From Saccharomycopsis malanga (Eukaryota; Ascomycota; Saccharomycetes; Ascoideales; Saccharomycopsidaceae), in NCBI GenBank assembly GCA_004014935.1, contig CP025321.1, forward strand, positions 2,294,001-2,358,000: DNA of 64,000 bases. The letters run 5' to 3'. Every line of letters begins with the position of its first letter. Position 1 is the first letter of the stretch. This document shows positions 19,829 through 31,985 of this stretch, in pieces. A model generated the notes under the pieces. It was not told the origin of the DNA. It worked only from the letters and a program-made list of their open reading frames with translations, and ran no database searches. The position numbers and the translations under genes are program-made.

Positions 19829-20954
19829 ATGGGTAAAGTTTATTGGGCAATTCATTTGCTCATGTTCACAACTTCTTGTTATGCCAATAAGCTGAATGCA
19901 GATCAAACAATCGAACAGGACAGTTTTGATAACCAAAAAAAACAGCTTTTCTCCAAAGGCCTCGGATACAATCTGAAATCCACTGTTTTGTCCAGCGAAG
20001 AAGAAGACAGAAAAACGCTTGCAAGCTATTTTGGAGAAACACCTTTATGTGTAAGGCAGTCTAACCTAATTTTCCCACAAAGTTTAGGAATCATTGCATT
20101 TCTCGCTAAGAAGTTCTTACTTTTGAAATCAATAAATCTAAACTTGTTTTGGGTTTTTGCATCACCAATACTAATAGTCTATTTCCCCTATCTAGTATGA
20201 CAGTGATTACACCTCCTGTACCTACAAGGCTCAGCAAGGATTTAAGGTTTGTTCAGGAGAGAACAAGGCCTGTCAGTGCTATTTGGCAGGCTCTGCTATT
20301 GTCGAATGCTCCAAATACTGCACCAGTTATGTAAGTTGAATACTCTTGGCTACAAGAGCATGTGTAAACCCTTTCAAACCTTTTATTAACACGGCTTTGA
20401 AGAACTTGAATAGTTTTCTAAACTTCAAAACTTTATGCCAGACTAATCCGTATATTTTGCAATACGACGAGTCTCTCTACAAGTCCTATAACAATAAAGA
20501 TAAGAAATCGCATCATTTGATCAAAGAGCTTCACAAGTTCAAAAATACAATCCTGGACGCGCAAGCCGTGCAAAACCTTTCTGAAATAGTCTCTACTCAG
20601 CAAGACGAATTAGCCCATGCACTTTTCGATTTCTCCTTGATTGACGACACTACCAAGCAGTTTGAAAGGGGTGATTTGGTTGCCAAACCTTCTGCTGCCA
20701 AAACTGAAGAGGAAACTTTTGACGAGAGGGAGAATATTGAAAAAGAGAAGCAAAAAAATAAAAAAACAACCCTTTTCCATAATCCTACAAAAAATACCAC
20801 TTTAACAAACAATACGAAAAACCATACAAATCAAGTTTCCAAAGACAAATCTCCAATCGAAATCCCTGTTAGTAAACAATTGCAATCTGAAGCCTCCAGA
20901 TTTGTCATTGGTTGGGTATGGGCAACTCTGATGGTATCTGTTTACTTTTTGTAG
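19829..20954 (+). CDS. Unrecognised secreted cysteine-rich protein, probable GPI anchor (three exons)
   Basis: I do not recognise a family. Exon 1 (19829-20050) starts with a signal peptide (about residues 1-18, MGKVYWAIHLLMFTTSCYA). Intron 1 (20051-20195) has donor GTAAGG, branch TACTAAT and a TAG acceptor. Exon 2 (20196-20330) is a cysteine-rich module containing CTYKAQQGFKVC, ACQCYL and CSKYC. Intron 2 (20331-20402) has GTAAGT, a TATTAAC branch and an AAG end. Exon 3 (20403-20954) adds a charged helical region, an Asn/Thr/Lys-rich stalk and a C-terminal hydrophobic tail (VIGWVWATLMVSVYFL), as in GPI-anchored cell-surface proteins. All junctions are phase 0 and give 302 residues. The cysteine spacing recalls small fungal surface domains such as CFEM but does not match one I can name. 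Confidence 0.6.
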
Positions 20955-21134
20955 ATGCTTACAATCTTCCATAATTAAATATACTATTCCAGTTTACAAT
21001 GTTTGTAGCTACAATCCATTGCAAGTTGTAAAAAACATAAATATAAAAAAGCATGAAAATTAAATATAACGAAAAAGAGCATGAAAATAGAATAACAATA
21101 TAACAGTAAATAAAAGCCGGAATTTTTTCTGACA

Positions 21135-22775
21135 TTACTCCTGGCCAACTACTGGTTTGGTGTCAGCAGTGACAGACGGTTGGTAGTTTAAATCGTTTTC
21201 GTTTTTACCATTTTTCAAAGAGCCAGAAGTAAAGCCGTTATAATAAGCAAATGTTTCGGTATTGAGTTTGTTTTTGTTAGCCAAGCTAGGAAATCTGTCG
21301 TACCGGACGGTAAGTCTTCTTCCCTGGAATTTGGTGTTGTTAAAGATGGAAATAGCCTTTTCTGCGGCTTTTTCGTTTTCAAAGGTTACCAAAGCATAAC
21401 CCTTTGAAAAGCTTTCGAAAGGGATTTCGATTTCGAAGCTTTGCAAGCCGTTTTCCAAAAGAGCTTGTTTCAAGTCGTCCAAAGTAGTTTTGTAGGGCAA
21501 ATTGCCAAAGAAGAGTCTGCGTGTGTTTATGGACTCGAAATAATCCATTAGATCCGAGGGGTCTTCGTTTCCAGAGCTAGAGCTGCCGTTGATATCGAAT
21601 ATGACATTGTATTTATTGTAGGCGCCGAGATTGCCGTCCGAGGGTGTTCTTTGGCGGTTATTGAGGCTATGGGGCAAGGGAGGATACATTTGGGCGTGGT
21701 TGACCGGAGGATACCAAGGCAAGGGAGGATGGGCAGGCTCTGAGGCTGGCGAGGCCATTCCGTCCGGAACAAAAGGGCCAGGGGGAGGCGGCAAGAAGGG
21801 GGAATAGCCAGGATAGTTTTGTTTCATAAAGTAGGGGTCGTATACAGGGGGGAAGGCTGGGGGAGGAAGCGATGGGAGGTTTGCAGAAGAGCTGAAAGAG
21901 CCAGAAAAGGCAGGGTTTGAGCTGCTGGAGTGGTTCTTGGACTTGGGTCTGGATTTGGACTTGGGCTCTTTGTAGACAGTGTGGGAAGGAAGAGCAGAGG
22001 GAGACAGGGACGGAGGGCCAGACAGAATCAGGTGTGTTCTTGCGTAGGGGACATTAGGAAGAAACAGGCCGTATGGAGCCACATGCTGCGAGGAGCTAGG
22101 AGGATACTTTCCGTAGATGTTTGGCTGGGCAAGCGAAGGCGACATGTTGGGAGAATAGATGGGGTTTGGAATAGAGGATATAGAGGTGTTGTTGGAGTTC
22201 TTTCTGGAGGACGCCAAGCCAGTGGAGGCACTGGACGTGCTGGAAGAGTTTGATTTCTTGCGCAAGGCGGGAGAATTGGAGTATGGGTCGTAGTTTACCA
22301 GAGCTGCTGAGGAAGAAGACGGCCTGTAGAATACCGGAGGCTGCGTGTTCATATACATCATGTTCTGGTAATAGTTGACAGGATAAAGCACGGGGTCGTC
22401 TGGATAGCCAACCGGAGGAGGATAATACGGATACAGGTTTTCATGGCCGTCATCGTCCAGTCTGGTTCTGGTCTCGGCAACGTCTTCGCTGTTCTCAGAG
22501 CTGGTGAAGCTCAAAACAACCCGTCTGTTCTTAAACGGCTTCCCATTCATCAGATTGACACATTTCCAGGCCGGGTTGTAGCCGTAAACCTCTACAAAGG
22601 CCTGGTAGCCTTGGATTCTCACAGCAGCAACCTGCGAGGCCTCGATGCTCGCCAGAAGAAAGGACCGGACCTCTGCTGGCGTGAGGCTGCTCTGTGGAAG
22701 ACCAGATATCTTGATGGTGAACGTTTCGGGCAGCTCGCTCTTGGTGGCACCCTGGCTGGGAGACTCAGACTTCAT
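21135..22775 (-). CDS. Two-RRM RNA-binding protein with Pro/Ser-rich linker, 546 aa
   Basis: An N-terminal RRM-like fold (about 20-95: TIKISGLPQSSLTP, then FVEVYGY and RRVVLSF) and a clear C-terminal RRM (about 425-500: RRLFFGNLPYKTTLDDL as RNP2 region and KGYALVTFENE as RNP1) are joined by 320 residues rich in Pro, Ser and Tyr (for example PPPVGYPDD), likely disordered. This resembles yeast mRNA-binding regulators that pair RRMs with a low-complexity region, but I cannot assign an orthologue. It converges with the cysteine-rich gene; only about 180 bp separate the stops. Confidence 0.8.
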   Translation of the reverse strand: MKSESPSQGATKSELPETFTIKISGLPQSSLTPAEVRSFLLASIEASQVAAVRIQGYQAFVEVYGYNPAWKCVNLMNGKPFKNRRVVLSFTSSENSEDVAETRTRLDDDGHENLYPYYPPPVGYPDDPVLYPVNYYQNMMYMNTQPPVFYRPSSSSAALVNYDPYSNSPALRKKSNSSSTSSASTGLASSRKNSNNTSISSIPNPIYSPNMSPSLAQPNIYGKYPPSSSQHVAPYGLFLPNVPYARTHLILSGPPSLSPSALPSHTVYKEPKSKSRPKSKNHSSSSNPAFSGSFSSSANLPSLPPPAFPPVYDPYFMKQNYPGYSPFLPPPPGPFVPDGMASPASEPAHPPLPWYPPVNHAQMYPPLPHSLNNRQRTPSDGNLGAYNKYNVIFDINGSSSSGNEDPSDLMDYFESINTRRLFFGNLPYKTTLDDLKQALLENGLQSFEIEIPFESFSKGYALVTFENEKAAEKAISIFNNTKFQGRRLTVRYDRFPSLANKNKLNTETFAYYNGFTSGSLKNGKNENDLNYQPSVTADTKPVVGQE

Positions 22776-23435
22776 TCTAATGACATATATCTGGACTGTG
22801 GCAGGCCGGGGATTCTGGCAATGCCTCGCTTGAAATCAGTGTGCTGTGGAAACAAGAAGAGAAACAAAACTCGTTGGAAATCGCACAAGATTCTCGTCCT
22901 TTTATATATCGTGTGGAAAATCAACTCAATGGCTACAACCTAAAATGAAAAACTAAAAACCCATCCCAGCCTCTCTCTCAGCATCTCGCCTTGTCAACTC
23001 CCGCCAACTGCCCTTCTGAACCTTCCTCTACATGTGTGTGCTTTTACACCCGGCCCCTCCTTAGGCTTTTCTCTCTGTCCTGCTCATTGGACATCCGCGG
23101 CTCGTACAATATATAGGTGCGACGGGTTAAAATGTCTGTTTCTTATTTTTACTCAACTTGACACCTTGGTCTGGTTCAAAATAGCCATTTGACCCGCCCC
23201 CACACCTTCTACACTTGCTAAGAACCCTCCTCCCGATTCTTATCATATCGCCAAACCAATTTTACACTCTTTGTTTTTCAGTCTAAAGCATTGCTCTCTC
23301 ATCCTTGATAAACGATTCATTAGCTTTGACACGTTACAGTCAAAAAGAGATTGCAAGGCCCAGCCAGACTGTTGGAGCCACTTTGACATTTGCAGGAGCC
23401 AGCAGGAACCCGCAGGAACTTTCACTCACTCGTGC

Positions 23436-23525
23436 GTGCGTGCATGTATGCGTGCATGTATGTATGCATGTATGTATGTATGCACGACCATGCGATGCAA
23501 TACTATGCATGCATGCATGCATACA
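23436..23525. repeat. TGCATGTA-type simple repeat
   Basis: Alternating TGCATG, TGTATG and TGCGTG units, ending with repeated TGCA (ATGCATGCATGCATGC). It is purine-pyrimidine alternating, so Z-DNA-prone. Confidence 0.8.
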
Positions 23526-24024
23526 TGGTGCTTGTTGCACATCTCGAACAATCACGCTAGTGCAAAATGTTGCAGCGAGGGTCGTGCCACCCGCTTTCTT
23601 TACGAGTGCATTCGATTTTTGGCACCTAGCTTTCATGATACTTGCATGTATTATTTTCAAGCTGCTATCCGTATATTATATGACTGCACTTTTACTAAAC
23701 TCATCTGCGGTGTTGGTTTCATCAGAATTCGAAATATTATTGGCAAAACTTTCCCGTCTGTCTCACCGCAATGGGAACTTCAACGTTATTTACAAGTTGT
23801 AAAGCGTAATCCGAGCAAGCGAGCCAAATAAACTCAGCCTCAAATACAAAAAGTAGGCACTGATAACTGTAAAAAAAATGTTTGACGGCTGAGGCTTGGT
23901 AAAGTTGTTAAGAACTGGTTATTTTTACTGTTACAATAATGACTGGTGGATATTAAACCTGTTGAATTGTTTGATACGTGCAAGTATTTTGCCATTTATT
24001 TTATTTTCCATAAATATATGGATT

Positions 24025-24101
24025 CCCCCTTAGACATAGCGCGTATGTACGAAACTGATATGTACTGGGCTTTAAATACATGATATTATTATCATTATTG
24101 A
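24025..24101 (+). mobile_element. SINE 3' end (5'-truncated, forward)
   Basis: CCCTTAGACATAGCGCGTA through CTGATATGTACTGGGCT and an ATT-type tail. Confidence 0.7.
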
Positions 24102-24458
24102 ATATATGGATTCAATGGTAGTATCGAACAAGAATACTAAAACAGTGCACTGTTTATATAGCAGTTTTGCAAAAAGGAAGGTTCAAGAAACGTTTGTTTT
24201 TGAAGAAAATGACATTGAATAATTAGATTTAAGCCTTACAAAAATACATTTATTAATCTATTCAATGTTTTGTTATTATAACACTAAGTGGAAAAATATA
24301 TAAAACAATTTAATTAGTAAGATGTACAACCAATTATCTCTCTAATATTTTATTATAATTTATTTAAAAATTTCAGTATTGCTTCAATAATCTTATACTA
24401 TATCAATAATCAATTCAAATTTTCTAATAATATTTCAATAATAAATAAATAAATAAAT

Positions 24459-24857
24459 AATATTTTATCTTTCAAGCCCAGTACATATCAGTTTCGTATA
24501 TACGCGCTATGTTTAAGGGGACTTGGTAAGACCCAATCTTGTCCTGTTATTGACACAAAACTACATGATTATAACATATTGATAAGATGATTATCATTAT
24601 AATAACTTGAGATAATTAAGTATTAATATATTATAATTTAATTTAATAATAGTAATACTTATTAAGTATAGATATTACTATTAGTATTATAAATATTTGA
24701 TATTAAGGTTAGTATTATAAATATTTGATATTAAGGTTAGTATTAGAATATTTGATCATTACTTCCTCACTCTTAAGTCTGCTAGGTCCTATTTTTCTCT
24801 TCTTCGAGAGCACTGACCACTGAGCCAAATGGCCCAGTCAAATGGCCCAGTGGTCAT
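24459..24857 (-). mobile_element. SINE (reverse) interrupted by AT-rich DNA
   Basis: The 3' part is 24459-24554 and the 5' head 24771-24857 (A box and CTCTTCTTCGAGAGC on the complement). About 215 bp of AT-rich DNA between them include a 31-bp unit repeated about 2.5 times (24677-24755). The B box is not visible. Confidence 0.65.
24677..24755. repeat. 31-bp tandem repeat, about 2.5 copies
   Basis: TTAGTATTATAAATATTTGA followed by TATTAAGG repeats nearly perfectly; the last copy is partial. Confidence 0.8.
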
Positions 24858-24914
24858 ATTTCAATAATCTTATAACGTATTAAATATACATAGAATCTAT
24901 CCAACAATTCACCA

Positions 24915-27900
24915 TCACAGTGTATCATTTGCCTCGGAAGGGCGAGAAAATCTATGCCGGAGACTAGATAAATCAACTTCCCTGGCATCGTCATCATACG
25001 GTTTATCTGGTTCTTGACGACTTCCACCATCCTCGTCATCGTCGTCATCTTCATCACTACTGTTTCCTGATCCGTCATCATCCACGTTTGCCTTTCTTTT
25101 TGGTCTTTGGAAATCCTTAGCATGAGCAACGGTAATAGCTCTACTAATGGTACGGAACAATGACTGGACCTTTTCTTTAGGAGTGCCCTGATAACCTTGG
25201 GCTTCTCCCAAGTCGTGTTCTTCATTATAACGATTGGCCGTGCCATGTTCGTCGTCGCTCAGTGTTTCTGACGCAATGGACAATCTTCTGGTATCTTGTG
25301 GAGCTGAAACGTTCTCCTGAGACGGTGTGAGAGGTTTAGGTTTAGTTTTTTGGTCCGGAGTTAAATGTACGCCGATACGCAGTTCTTCGTCGCCTATTGG
25401 ATAGCGGCGGCGGTCTGGAGACTCGGCGAGTGTCTCACCTTTGCCGCCAGGTGCATGGAGCGATTTTCTGTGGATCAAAGGATACGGCAAAGGGATTTCT
25501 CTTGCGGCTTTCAACAAGTTGACGTTGGTGCAGTGTTCGTTCTCCATACGGAAAAAGACCCAGATGAATCTTCGAATGAACTCTGCAGCAGCAACCCCAA
25601 AACTTGTCAAGGTGGAGGCCTGTATTCTGCGAGTGAAGAAGACGTAGAAGACCCACTGGAACCGCAAGATGACGTCAGCGGCCATGGCCATGTAATATAG
25701 ATGGTTTTTGTTCTTGTAGCCCAAGTTGTTGCGGAGAAATCTGTTTTTGGAATCAAACTGCATAAGCGACCAGTCCATGAAAATGTCCCAGAAGCTGCTG
25801 TAAAGCGAGTTGACGACAGCAAACACGATGAACGCCGCTTTTTTGTTACTGTTGTGTTTCTCAATACGGTAGATACTGAGGGTCATATAATACAAAACGC
25901 TGACGGAATACTTCAACATGTTTGCCAAATGGGGAAACCATTCGCCGGTGTCTGCATAACGCCGAAAACACTGCAATAATCTCCAGATGCTGGGCAATGT
26001 GGAGAGAAAGCCCATGAGACGCGATCTGCCAGACCCACACCGTGGAGCATCATGCCAATGGGTCGCATATAGACAGATGAAGAAGGAGATGTTGCTCATG
26101 GAGTACGTCAAGCTGCAGAAGATGTCTCCAATGAAAAAGTCCTTGAATTCAACAGGATAGAAGCCGGAAAACACCAATCTCCATATTGCAATTTGCATCC
26201 ATCTGCGCGACTTGTAGTAGAGGACGGGAAATGGGTTCAAAAAGACTATGAGAAAGAGCCCAACAAATATCCAAGGCAAGTCTCGGGGGTAGAATTTGTC
26301 GGGCCACCGCCCGCTGCTTTCAAAGCTAAAGTAGCTGATGATGCTTCCTATGATCAAGAACATGCTGGGCATCAAGATGTATTGTCTGTAGTCCAAGGCT
26401 GTTTTGGCATTGAAGTCGAAAATAAACTTGTAATTGATCCGTGCTGTGTCCCACACAAAGAAATGTATGGTGAATGCCAAAGCAGTCATGGTTGCAATGA
26501 GAAAACCGCCCCAGATCTGGAAGAGATAGTTGAATTCAGGATATTTTGCCTTGTTCTGTGCTCCCTTGATACTGGTGAATATAATCATTGGAATAGAACC
26601 GCCTATGAAAAGGCCTCCTAGAAACAATGGAAGGTAGTGTTCTTTCATCTTGAGCTTGCTTCTCAACTTTTCTACTGCTATTTTGCGGTTTCCATTTTCA
26701 AGATAAAAACTGTAGAGATCCTCTACTTTTGTCATGAGCTCGTCTAGCACCGGGCTGGTCGCAAAGTAACTACAATCCACCTTGTTCATAAACTCGGGCA
26801 AACAGTTGGAATCGGTAGTTTTGTCAAACTTTTTGATCATCTTACGACAAGCTGTCCGGTTCATCGAGCGGTATCCTTTCAACAACTCTAGACTTCTGTA
26901 GAATTCCAACAATGCATGTTTAAGCTGTCTTTTGGCCTGGTTGTAGGGTGGAATCTGGTGGATTTTGGTTTTTTTAACATAATCTCTGCGGTTATACAGG
27001 GGATCGTCCACACTTGATTGATTAGTGGCCGTATTGTTGGGCCTCAACTTGTCATCGCCTTCATTTCCCGCAGCTATTGGTCCTACTGGCTCTTCATCAC
27101 TTTCGTTTTCTTTTAAAAACCGTAGTCGAGGTAATGTGGGAAGCTCATACCGATGTATTTTGGAAACCGCTTTGTTTTTATTGGCTACCAAAACGCCACC
27201 TAGATCAGACTCGTTTCTAGTCAAAGGATCCACCTCTTGGTCTACATTATGGAAAAAACTGAACATTCCTACACCGCCCAGGCTTGTCGCAAACTTCTGG
27301 TTGTCCTTTTCTTTTGCCCTGCTTTGTCGTAACTGGTGCAATTGGTCTTGGAGCAACAAATACCGTTCCACAGACTGTGACTCTTTTTCCTTGAAGAAAC
27401 TGTCGATTTTCATCAACTCAGAGTCAAGCCACACAAGAAACTCTTTTCTGTCAGTGTCAAACGAGTTCTGCAACTGAATAAAATCATCTTCGTTATATAC
27501 CAGACTGTGTCTTCTAGCTAATTGGGTTATATTGTCCATATTCAAGAAGGACGAATGTCTTCTGATTGTTTTGAACACACTGGACGCATTATCGTTGAGA
27601 TTCTCAATCACAGACTTTTTTCTGGTCAATGTCATGTCGCGATTCTGCTCAGTAATAGGCTCTAACAATGGAGTACGTTCATTATGAGCATTCTGTGAGG
27701 CCACTTGCTTCTTCAAAGGAGACGGCGCCATTGGCTCTGCATCTTTCAGCTTTAATGTGCTGTTCTTTTTGGATCTGTTATGAAACTTGTAGTCATCTAA
27801 TGCTGGCGATGGCAAGTGAAAAGAACTAGGAGCACTAGCAAGACTCTCAGATTGACCATGACTACTAATGTGTCCTAGATTGCCCATATATGCTTCATCT

Positions 27901-28291
27901 GGTCTAGGCCGCTGTGTCCTGACTTCTCTTCTGGGGTCTTCTACAGGATATGGGCTCTGGTAGGTAGACAGATATCCTCTCTGGCGACCATCCAATTGAG
28001 GCGTCTTTAGAGAGCGATTACTTTTGAGAAAATCTGGTCTATTTATCCGTTTAAGCTTTTTCTTTCCCACCTATATATTGTCAGTAGACCGTAATGGTTG
28101 TCAGCTTACAATACAAACATACTTTATAATCGAGATATTGCGCTCGCCATTCCGGAACCTGCTATAGTTAGTATACTATCTTCATATACACTGCTATTCT
28201 AGCTACATACCAAGTTGTCATTGAGATATCTGAATTGTTAGTATAAACCTCAACAGTCGCTAGTTGGCATCACTTACTGTGCAAACTTCAT
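24915..28291 (-). CDS. SYG1: Syg1, SPX-EXS membrane protein (four exons, three introns at the 5' end)
   Basis: Syg1 is the yeast XPR1/PHO1-type protein: an SPX domain (inositol pyrophosphate sensor) followed by transmembrane segments and an EXS domain, linked to phosphate export in relatives. Exons are 28278-28291, 28211-28229, 28123-28158 and 24915-28070; introns are 48, 52 and 52 nt with GTAAGT or GTATGT donors and TACTAAC-like branches in at least two. Splicing gives MKFAQYLNDNLVPEWRAQYL then DYKVGKKKLKR, the canonical SPX start, and a 1074-residue protein. The EXS part shows GFYPVEFKDFFIGDIFCSLTY, LPSIWRLLQCFRRYADTGEW and VENEHCTNV. The C-terminus keeps AHAKDFQRP as in yeast and ends in an acidic tail. 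Confidence 0.92.
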
Positions 28292-28562
28292 GGCGTATCC
28301 CACTGCTCGATCCACAATGGTGGAGCTCTCAAATCAAAATAGTCAACAGTTAAACAACCTCTTTGACATTTTCATGATTAGGCATTACTATATAGGGCAA
28401 TGCACGTGCAACACCTGATTGGGTATTATGAACTGTCAAAGGTATATATTGACTATACTGCAGGGTCAATATGGCCATTTTGGCGATTTTCACCCTATAG
28501 GACGGCTAATATAAGAAAATGACTTATAGGTATTATATAATGTTTTAACATGCAGAAAACCA

Positions 28563-28645
28563 CCGGGCCAGATGGCTCAATGGTTAGTTTTCTCATAAAA
28601 GAGAAAAAAGACCTGGTAGGATAGTTCACCGGCCATAGACATACG
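28563..28645 (+). mobile_element. SINE head, duplicated-half type (forward)
   Basis: CCGGGCCAGATGGCTCAATG (A box) is followed by TCTCATAAAAGAGAAAAAAG and ACCTGGTAGGATAGTTCACC, the start of a second half-head. Body and tail are missing. It adjoins R2 copy B on the side where other R2 copies also carry SINE heads. Confidence 0.65.
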
Positions 28646-28689
28646 TATTTTTGCCTTTGATTTTGTAGCCAGTACCTCAACACAATTGT

Positions 28690-29585
28690 TTATTGATATT
28701 AATGACATATTCATTTCAATTAATGATAGATGTATTATCCGCAACAGTGCTGATCTGAAAAATTAACTCAAGGCGTATCATCTCTCATGGCTTACCCAAT
28801 AGCCCTTTTATTGCTTCTTAGCAAAAAATGGGTATATTAATTGCCAAAATATACTCTCGAAAAGCAAAGATATTCTCTCTTTTTAACAAAAATATGTCTA
28901 TATGCCTTACTATTATCAGGTGGCCAAGTTGGTTATGCCATGCGCCACACAAAATAGTGCATAATAGTGCAGAAAAACAAGTGTGGCGTTCCTCACTTGG
29001 GGTTTTGGTCCTCAATTCGCGCTGTTGACGTTTTGGAGTAATCATCAAACGTTTTATTGAATTTAATCAGTGCTATCCATGTTATTTTAATTTAAAAACA
29101 AATACCTCAGCATTCTAAATTTTTCTTCTATATTATGGTACTATTTATAATAAAAAATTACAGATTTGGAAATAAATATTTGACATAACGGAAAATTGTC
29201 AATTTTGGACAAAAAGTTGATTTTTTCAAGTCATATTCTAGAGTCTTTACAGCAAACCAAATCATACAAAAATTATATTTCCATACTCTGCAAATCCTAA
29301 GGTTTTATACCAAGTACTTTGTTTTGAGATTAAGCTTTTATATATTATCAAATAGTGAGAAAATATCATTTTGTCGAAATAAATACATAATCTCTTCAAA
29401 CTCGTGTTTTTCACCTCTTAAAAAGATTCCCTTTATTTCTTAACATTATTCCATATTTTTTGATTGGTTTTAGTTTTATCAGCAACTCCTCCGGCGTTGA
29501 AATGAGCTTTTATTTTATTTTAAAGAAATGCATATCTCATGAGCTACAAAAAGGTATGGTTTTATTATACAACTGGCTTATAGTT
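28690..29585 (-). repeat. R2 repeat, copy B (reverse; 5' part missing)
   Basis: Same landmarks as copy A on the minus strand. Homology stops near 29585, within the segment before the growth-rich T tract, so about 400 bp of the 5' part is absent. Core at 28920-29039 with two decamers. Confidence 0.75.
28920..29039 (-). other. R2 conserved core with hairpin, copy B
   Basis: Same 120-bp core; stem arms CGCCACAC and GTGTGGCG intact; two decamers. Confidence 0.8.
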
Positions 29586-29755
29586 ACACCTTATTTGAAA
29601 TGGGCGCTGAACAATATAATGAATACTAGGCTTGAATTTATTACTACAAAACAAACATTGAGCAAATATACTATGATCATCAAAAACACCAAACAAAAAA
29701 TAAAGCAAGAAAGGCACGTTAAGCTGTGAATATGGAATTATCAAGTGTGGTGTCG

Positions 29756-31985
29756 TTAAAAGGAATCATCATGGGGCTCAATCAAAAGGCTTTCCATAGC
29801 ATTGCGGAGGCTTTTGATGCCATAGGTTTCCAAATGGCTACTGGAAACATTTGCCTTTAGGCAAGGCCCACTAATTTTTGTATCGATAGTTGAGACTTTG
29901 CTTTCGTCACTGTCGACAAGAGCTTCTTCGAAATCGCCATCGACAAAGACAGGCAAGCCAGTGCCTCTCCCAAACTGGAAAATGTTTACGGTGAGCCCAT
30001 TACCGAAAAGTTGGTAATTTTGCCGGAACAAGTTTGAGTCATTGAGATAAGTAATGTTCACAACCTTTGAGCGGCCTTTTGAGTCAAGGGGTTCAGTTGT
30101 GACGTGCAAATTGTCACTTCTGGTGAAGCTTGTTCTCAATTGGGCAGTTTTGCTAAAGTTGTAGATACCAAACAGAAAGTGTCTGTTTTTGTACAAGGGC
30201 GTAAACTGGTCACACGTTTCCAATTCTATTTCAGACAAGGGGTCAATCTGGTTATAATCTTTCTGGACAATACAATCGGATCCGTAATTGGTCAAGTTTT
30301 CATGGACCATTCCCCTGGCAGTGGGGTCGGCCAAATAGTCTGGCAATAACGACGCAGGAATTGGCTTTTCCGGCAACGAGTATTTCCACTCGATGCTTCC
30401 ATCGTGAGGAGAAATGACCAATATAGCGTCAGCAGCCTCGCTTACCGACAAGATGCAGCTTTTAACCAAACTCTGTGCAAGGCTTTTTTCTTTGAAATTG
30501 TAGCTTGTCAGATCAGAGTTGTCAAGCTGTTTATGGCGGGAGAAACTGAGTTCAGCAGCCTTAGGACCAAGGCAAAGAGTCTTGGATTTCAAGCTGGAAA
30601 GAACCCAGTCGCTGGTGACAGCACTTTCAGTGTAGTTGTTGAACCAGTGGACTGAGCCACTAGCTCTGGTGACCAAGCCTATTGCCGAGCTGCCGGTATT
30701 CCATAGCAACTGGTCGATGGAGGAAAACGTTCTGCCTCTATTGTGTTTGGCAACCAAGGAGATTTCCCTGGGAATGCGCGACAAGTCCCAGATGTAGACG
30801 TTGTCTCCTCTGGAGTTGCAGGTTGCTAGGTGAGCATCGTAGGGCGATAGCGACATGTTGGAGATGCTGCCAGGCGGGGAGAAGATTGCTATAGGCAGTT
30901 CGGTAAGCAAGTCGATGATGACTACAAACTGGGAGGACCTGATGTTGTGCGAGGCGTTGTTGGCGTTGATGGCGTTGGAAAGCACATGTTCAGTGGAATG
31001 GTCTGTTTTCTGGTTGAAAAAGTATCCTTTAAAGGTGTTGGTTCCTATTTCCGACAACTTGAGGGCGCCATCTATGGCGGTGGACGACAATGACTTGACA
31101 AGTTTGTTCAAAACAGGGCCTGGTTTGGGGAGTTTCAAGGGAGTCACGTCAACCAGTGCGCTTTCCTGCTCGTCTGGAGCCAGGTGTTTCTTCTTATAGT
31201 TGACTTTTTTCAATCTACGGACAATCTCCTCGGTGTTTTTCGGCACGTACACAAACCAGCGGCCACTGAGATCAAACAACGGTTTATTGTCGAACATCTT
31301 GGCTTCCAAGGTCATGTCGCTGAGCGGATTTGCATTGTTGGTCTTATTGAAAACGTTCAAGCATCCCTCGTTCGAACAGATGATAAAGAACTTTTCGGTG
31401 TTTTTAATGGTGTACGGATAATTGCCAAAAGACGATGGAGGAAGAATAAGAGGCTGCTGAACATGCTGGGACCCAGAGGGCGCCTGGCCCATGGAATGGA
31501 GCTGGAAATAGTAATCGTTTTTGATCTTGAGGCACACTACAAGTACATAATAGCTTTTGTCCCGATAACAGTTCAAGGGCTTGAATGATACAATCTCCGC
31601 CCCATCCGCCAGATTGCTCTCTACAATCACCTTGCTGGCAGTAAGATAAAGCGTGCCGCCAGCTTCGTTGATCCTCGGGGTGCACGGAGTGTCATCTACA
31701 GGCGAGGGAAACCAATCCCACACCTCCACAACATTTTTATACGCAATGAAGATCTCACTATTATTACCGTATTCAACAATCTTTCCCAGATCGTCATGGC
31801 TTCTCTCTGCCAGCGCCGCGTCGCCATCTGGCATTGCCGAGGCAACAATCGCGTTGGACACACTCACCTTCACCTTTTTCCAGGCAGAATAGCTGCTCAC
31901 AGAAACCCCCTTGCGAGGAGACGTCGACCTGCTTTGTTAGTACGCTCCAATGGGTCTTTTCGGTCAAATCTGCTTACATCTTCAT
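29756..31985 (-). CDS. WD40/BCAS3-like protein, about 726 aa (probable one intron)
   Basis: A beta-propeller-type protein. The clearest section is about residues 340-440: SQFVVIIDLLTELPIAIF, SISNMSLSPYDAHLATCNSR then GDNVYIWDL, KHNRGRTFSSIDQLLW and GLVTRASGSVHWF, a pattern I associate with fungal relatives of BCAS3/PHAF-type phagophore proteins; that assignment is from memory and not certain. The start is probably spliced: ATGAAGAT (31978-31985), an intron 31929-31977 with donor GTAAGC, branch TACTAAC and CAG acceptor, then TCGACGTCTCCTCGC in frame. Unspliced, no ATG precedes the conserved start until well inside. Autophagy function is only suggested by the family. Confidence 0.6.

Larger units (their letters stand above)
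22776..24914. other. Intergenic region, about 2.1 kb, between two promoters and SYG1's 3' end
   Basis: The first 500 bp are C/T-rich and promoter-like. A TGCA/TGTA-type simple repeat lies at 23436-23525, then AT-rich DNA and SINE pieces (24025-24101, 24459-24857). Long overlapping open frames around 23243-23831 on both strands look fortuitous. Confidence 0.55.
28292..29755. other. Intergenic region between SYG1 and the WD40 gene
   Basis: Contains a SINE head (28563-28645) and R2 copy B (28690-29585). The first 270 bp are the SYG1 promoter. Confidence 0.65.

Noticed and set aside
23243-23831. Overlapping long frames on both strands
   Set aside because: They include the TGCATG simple repeat and have Cys/His/Met-rich nonsense composition.
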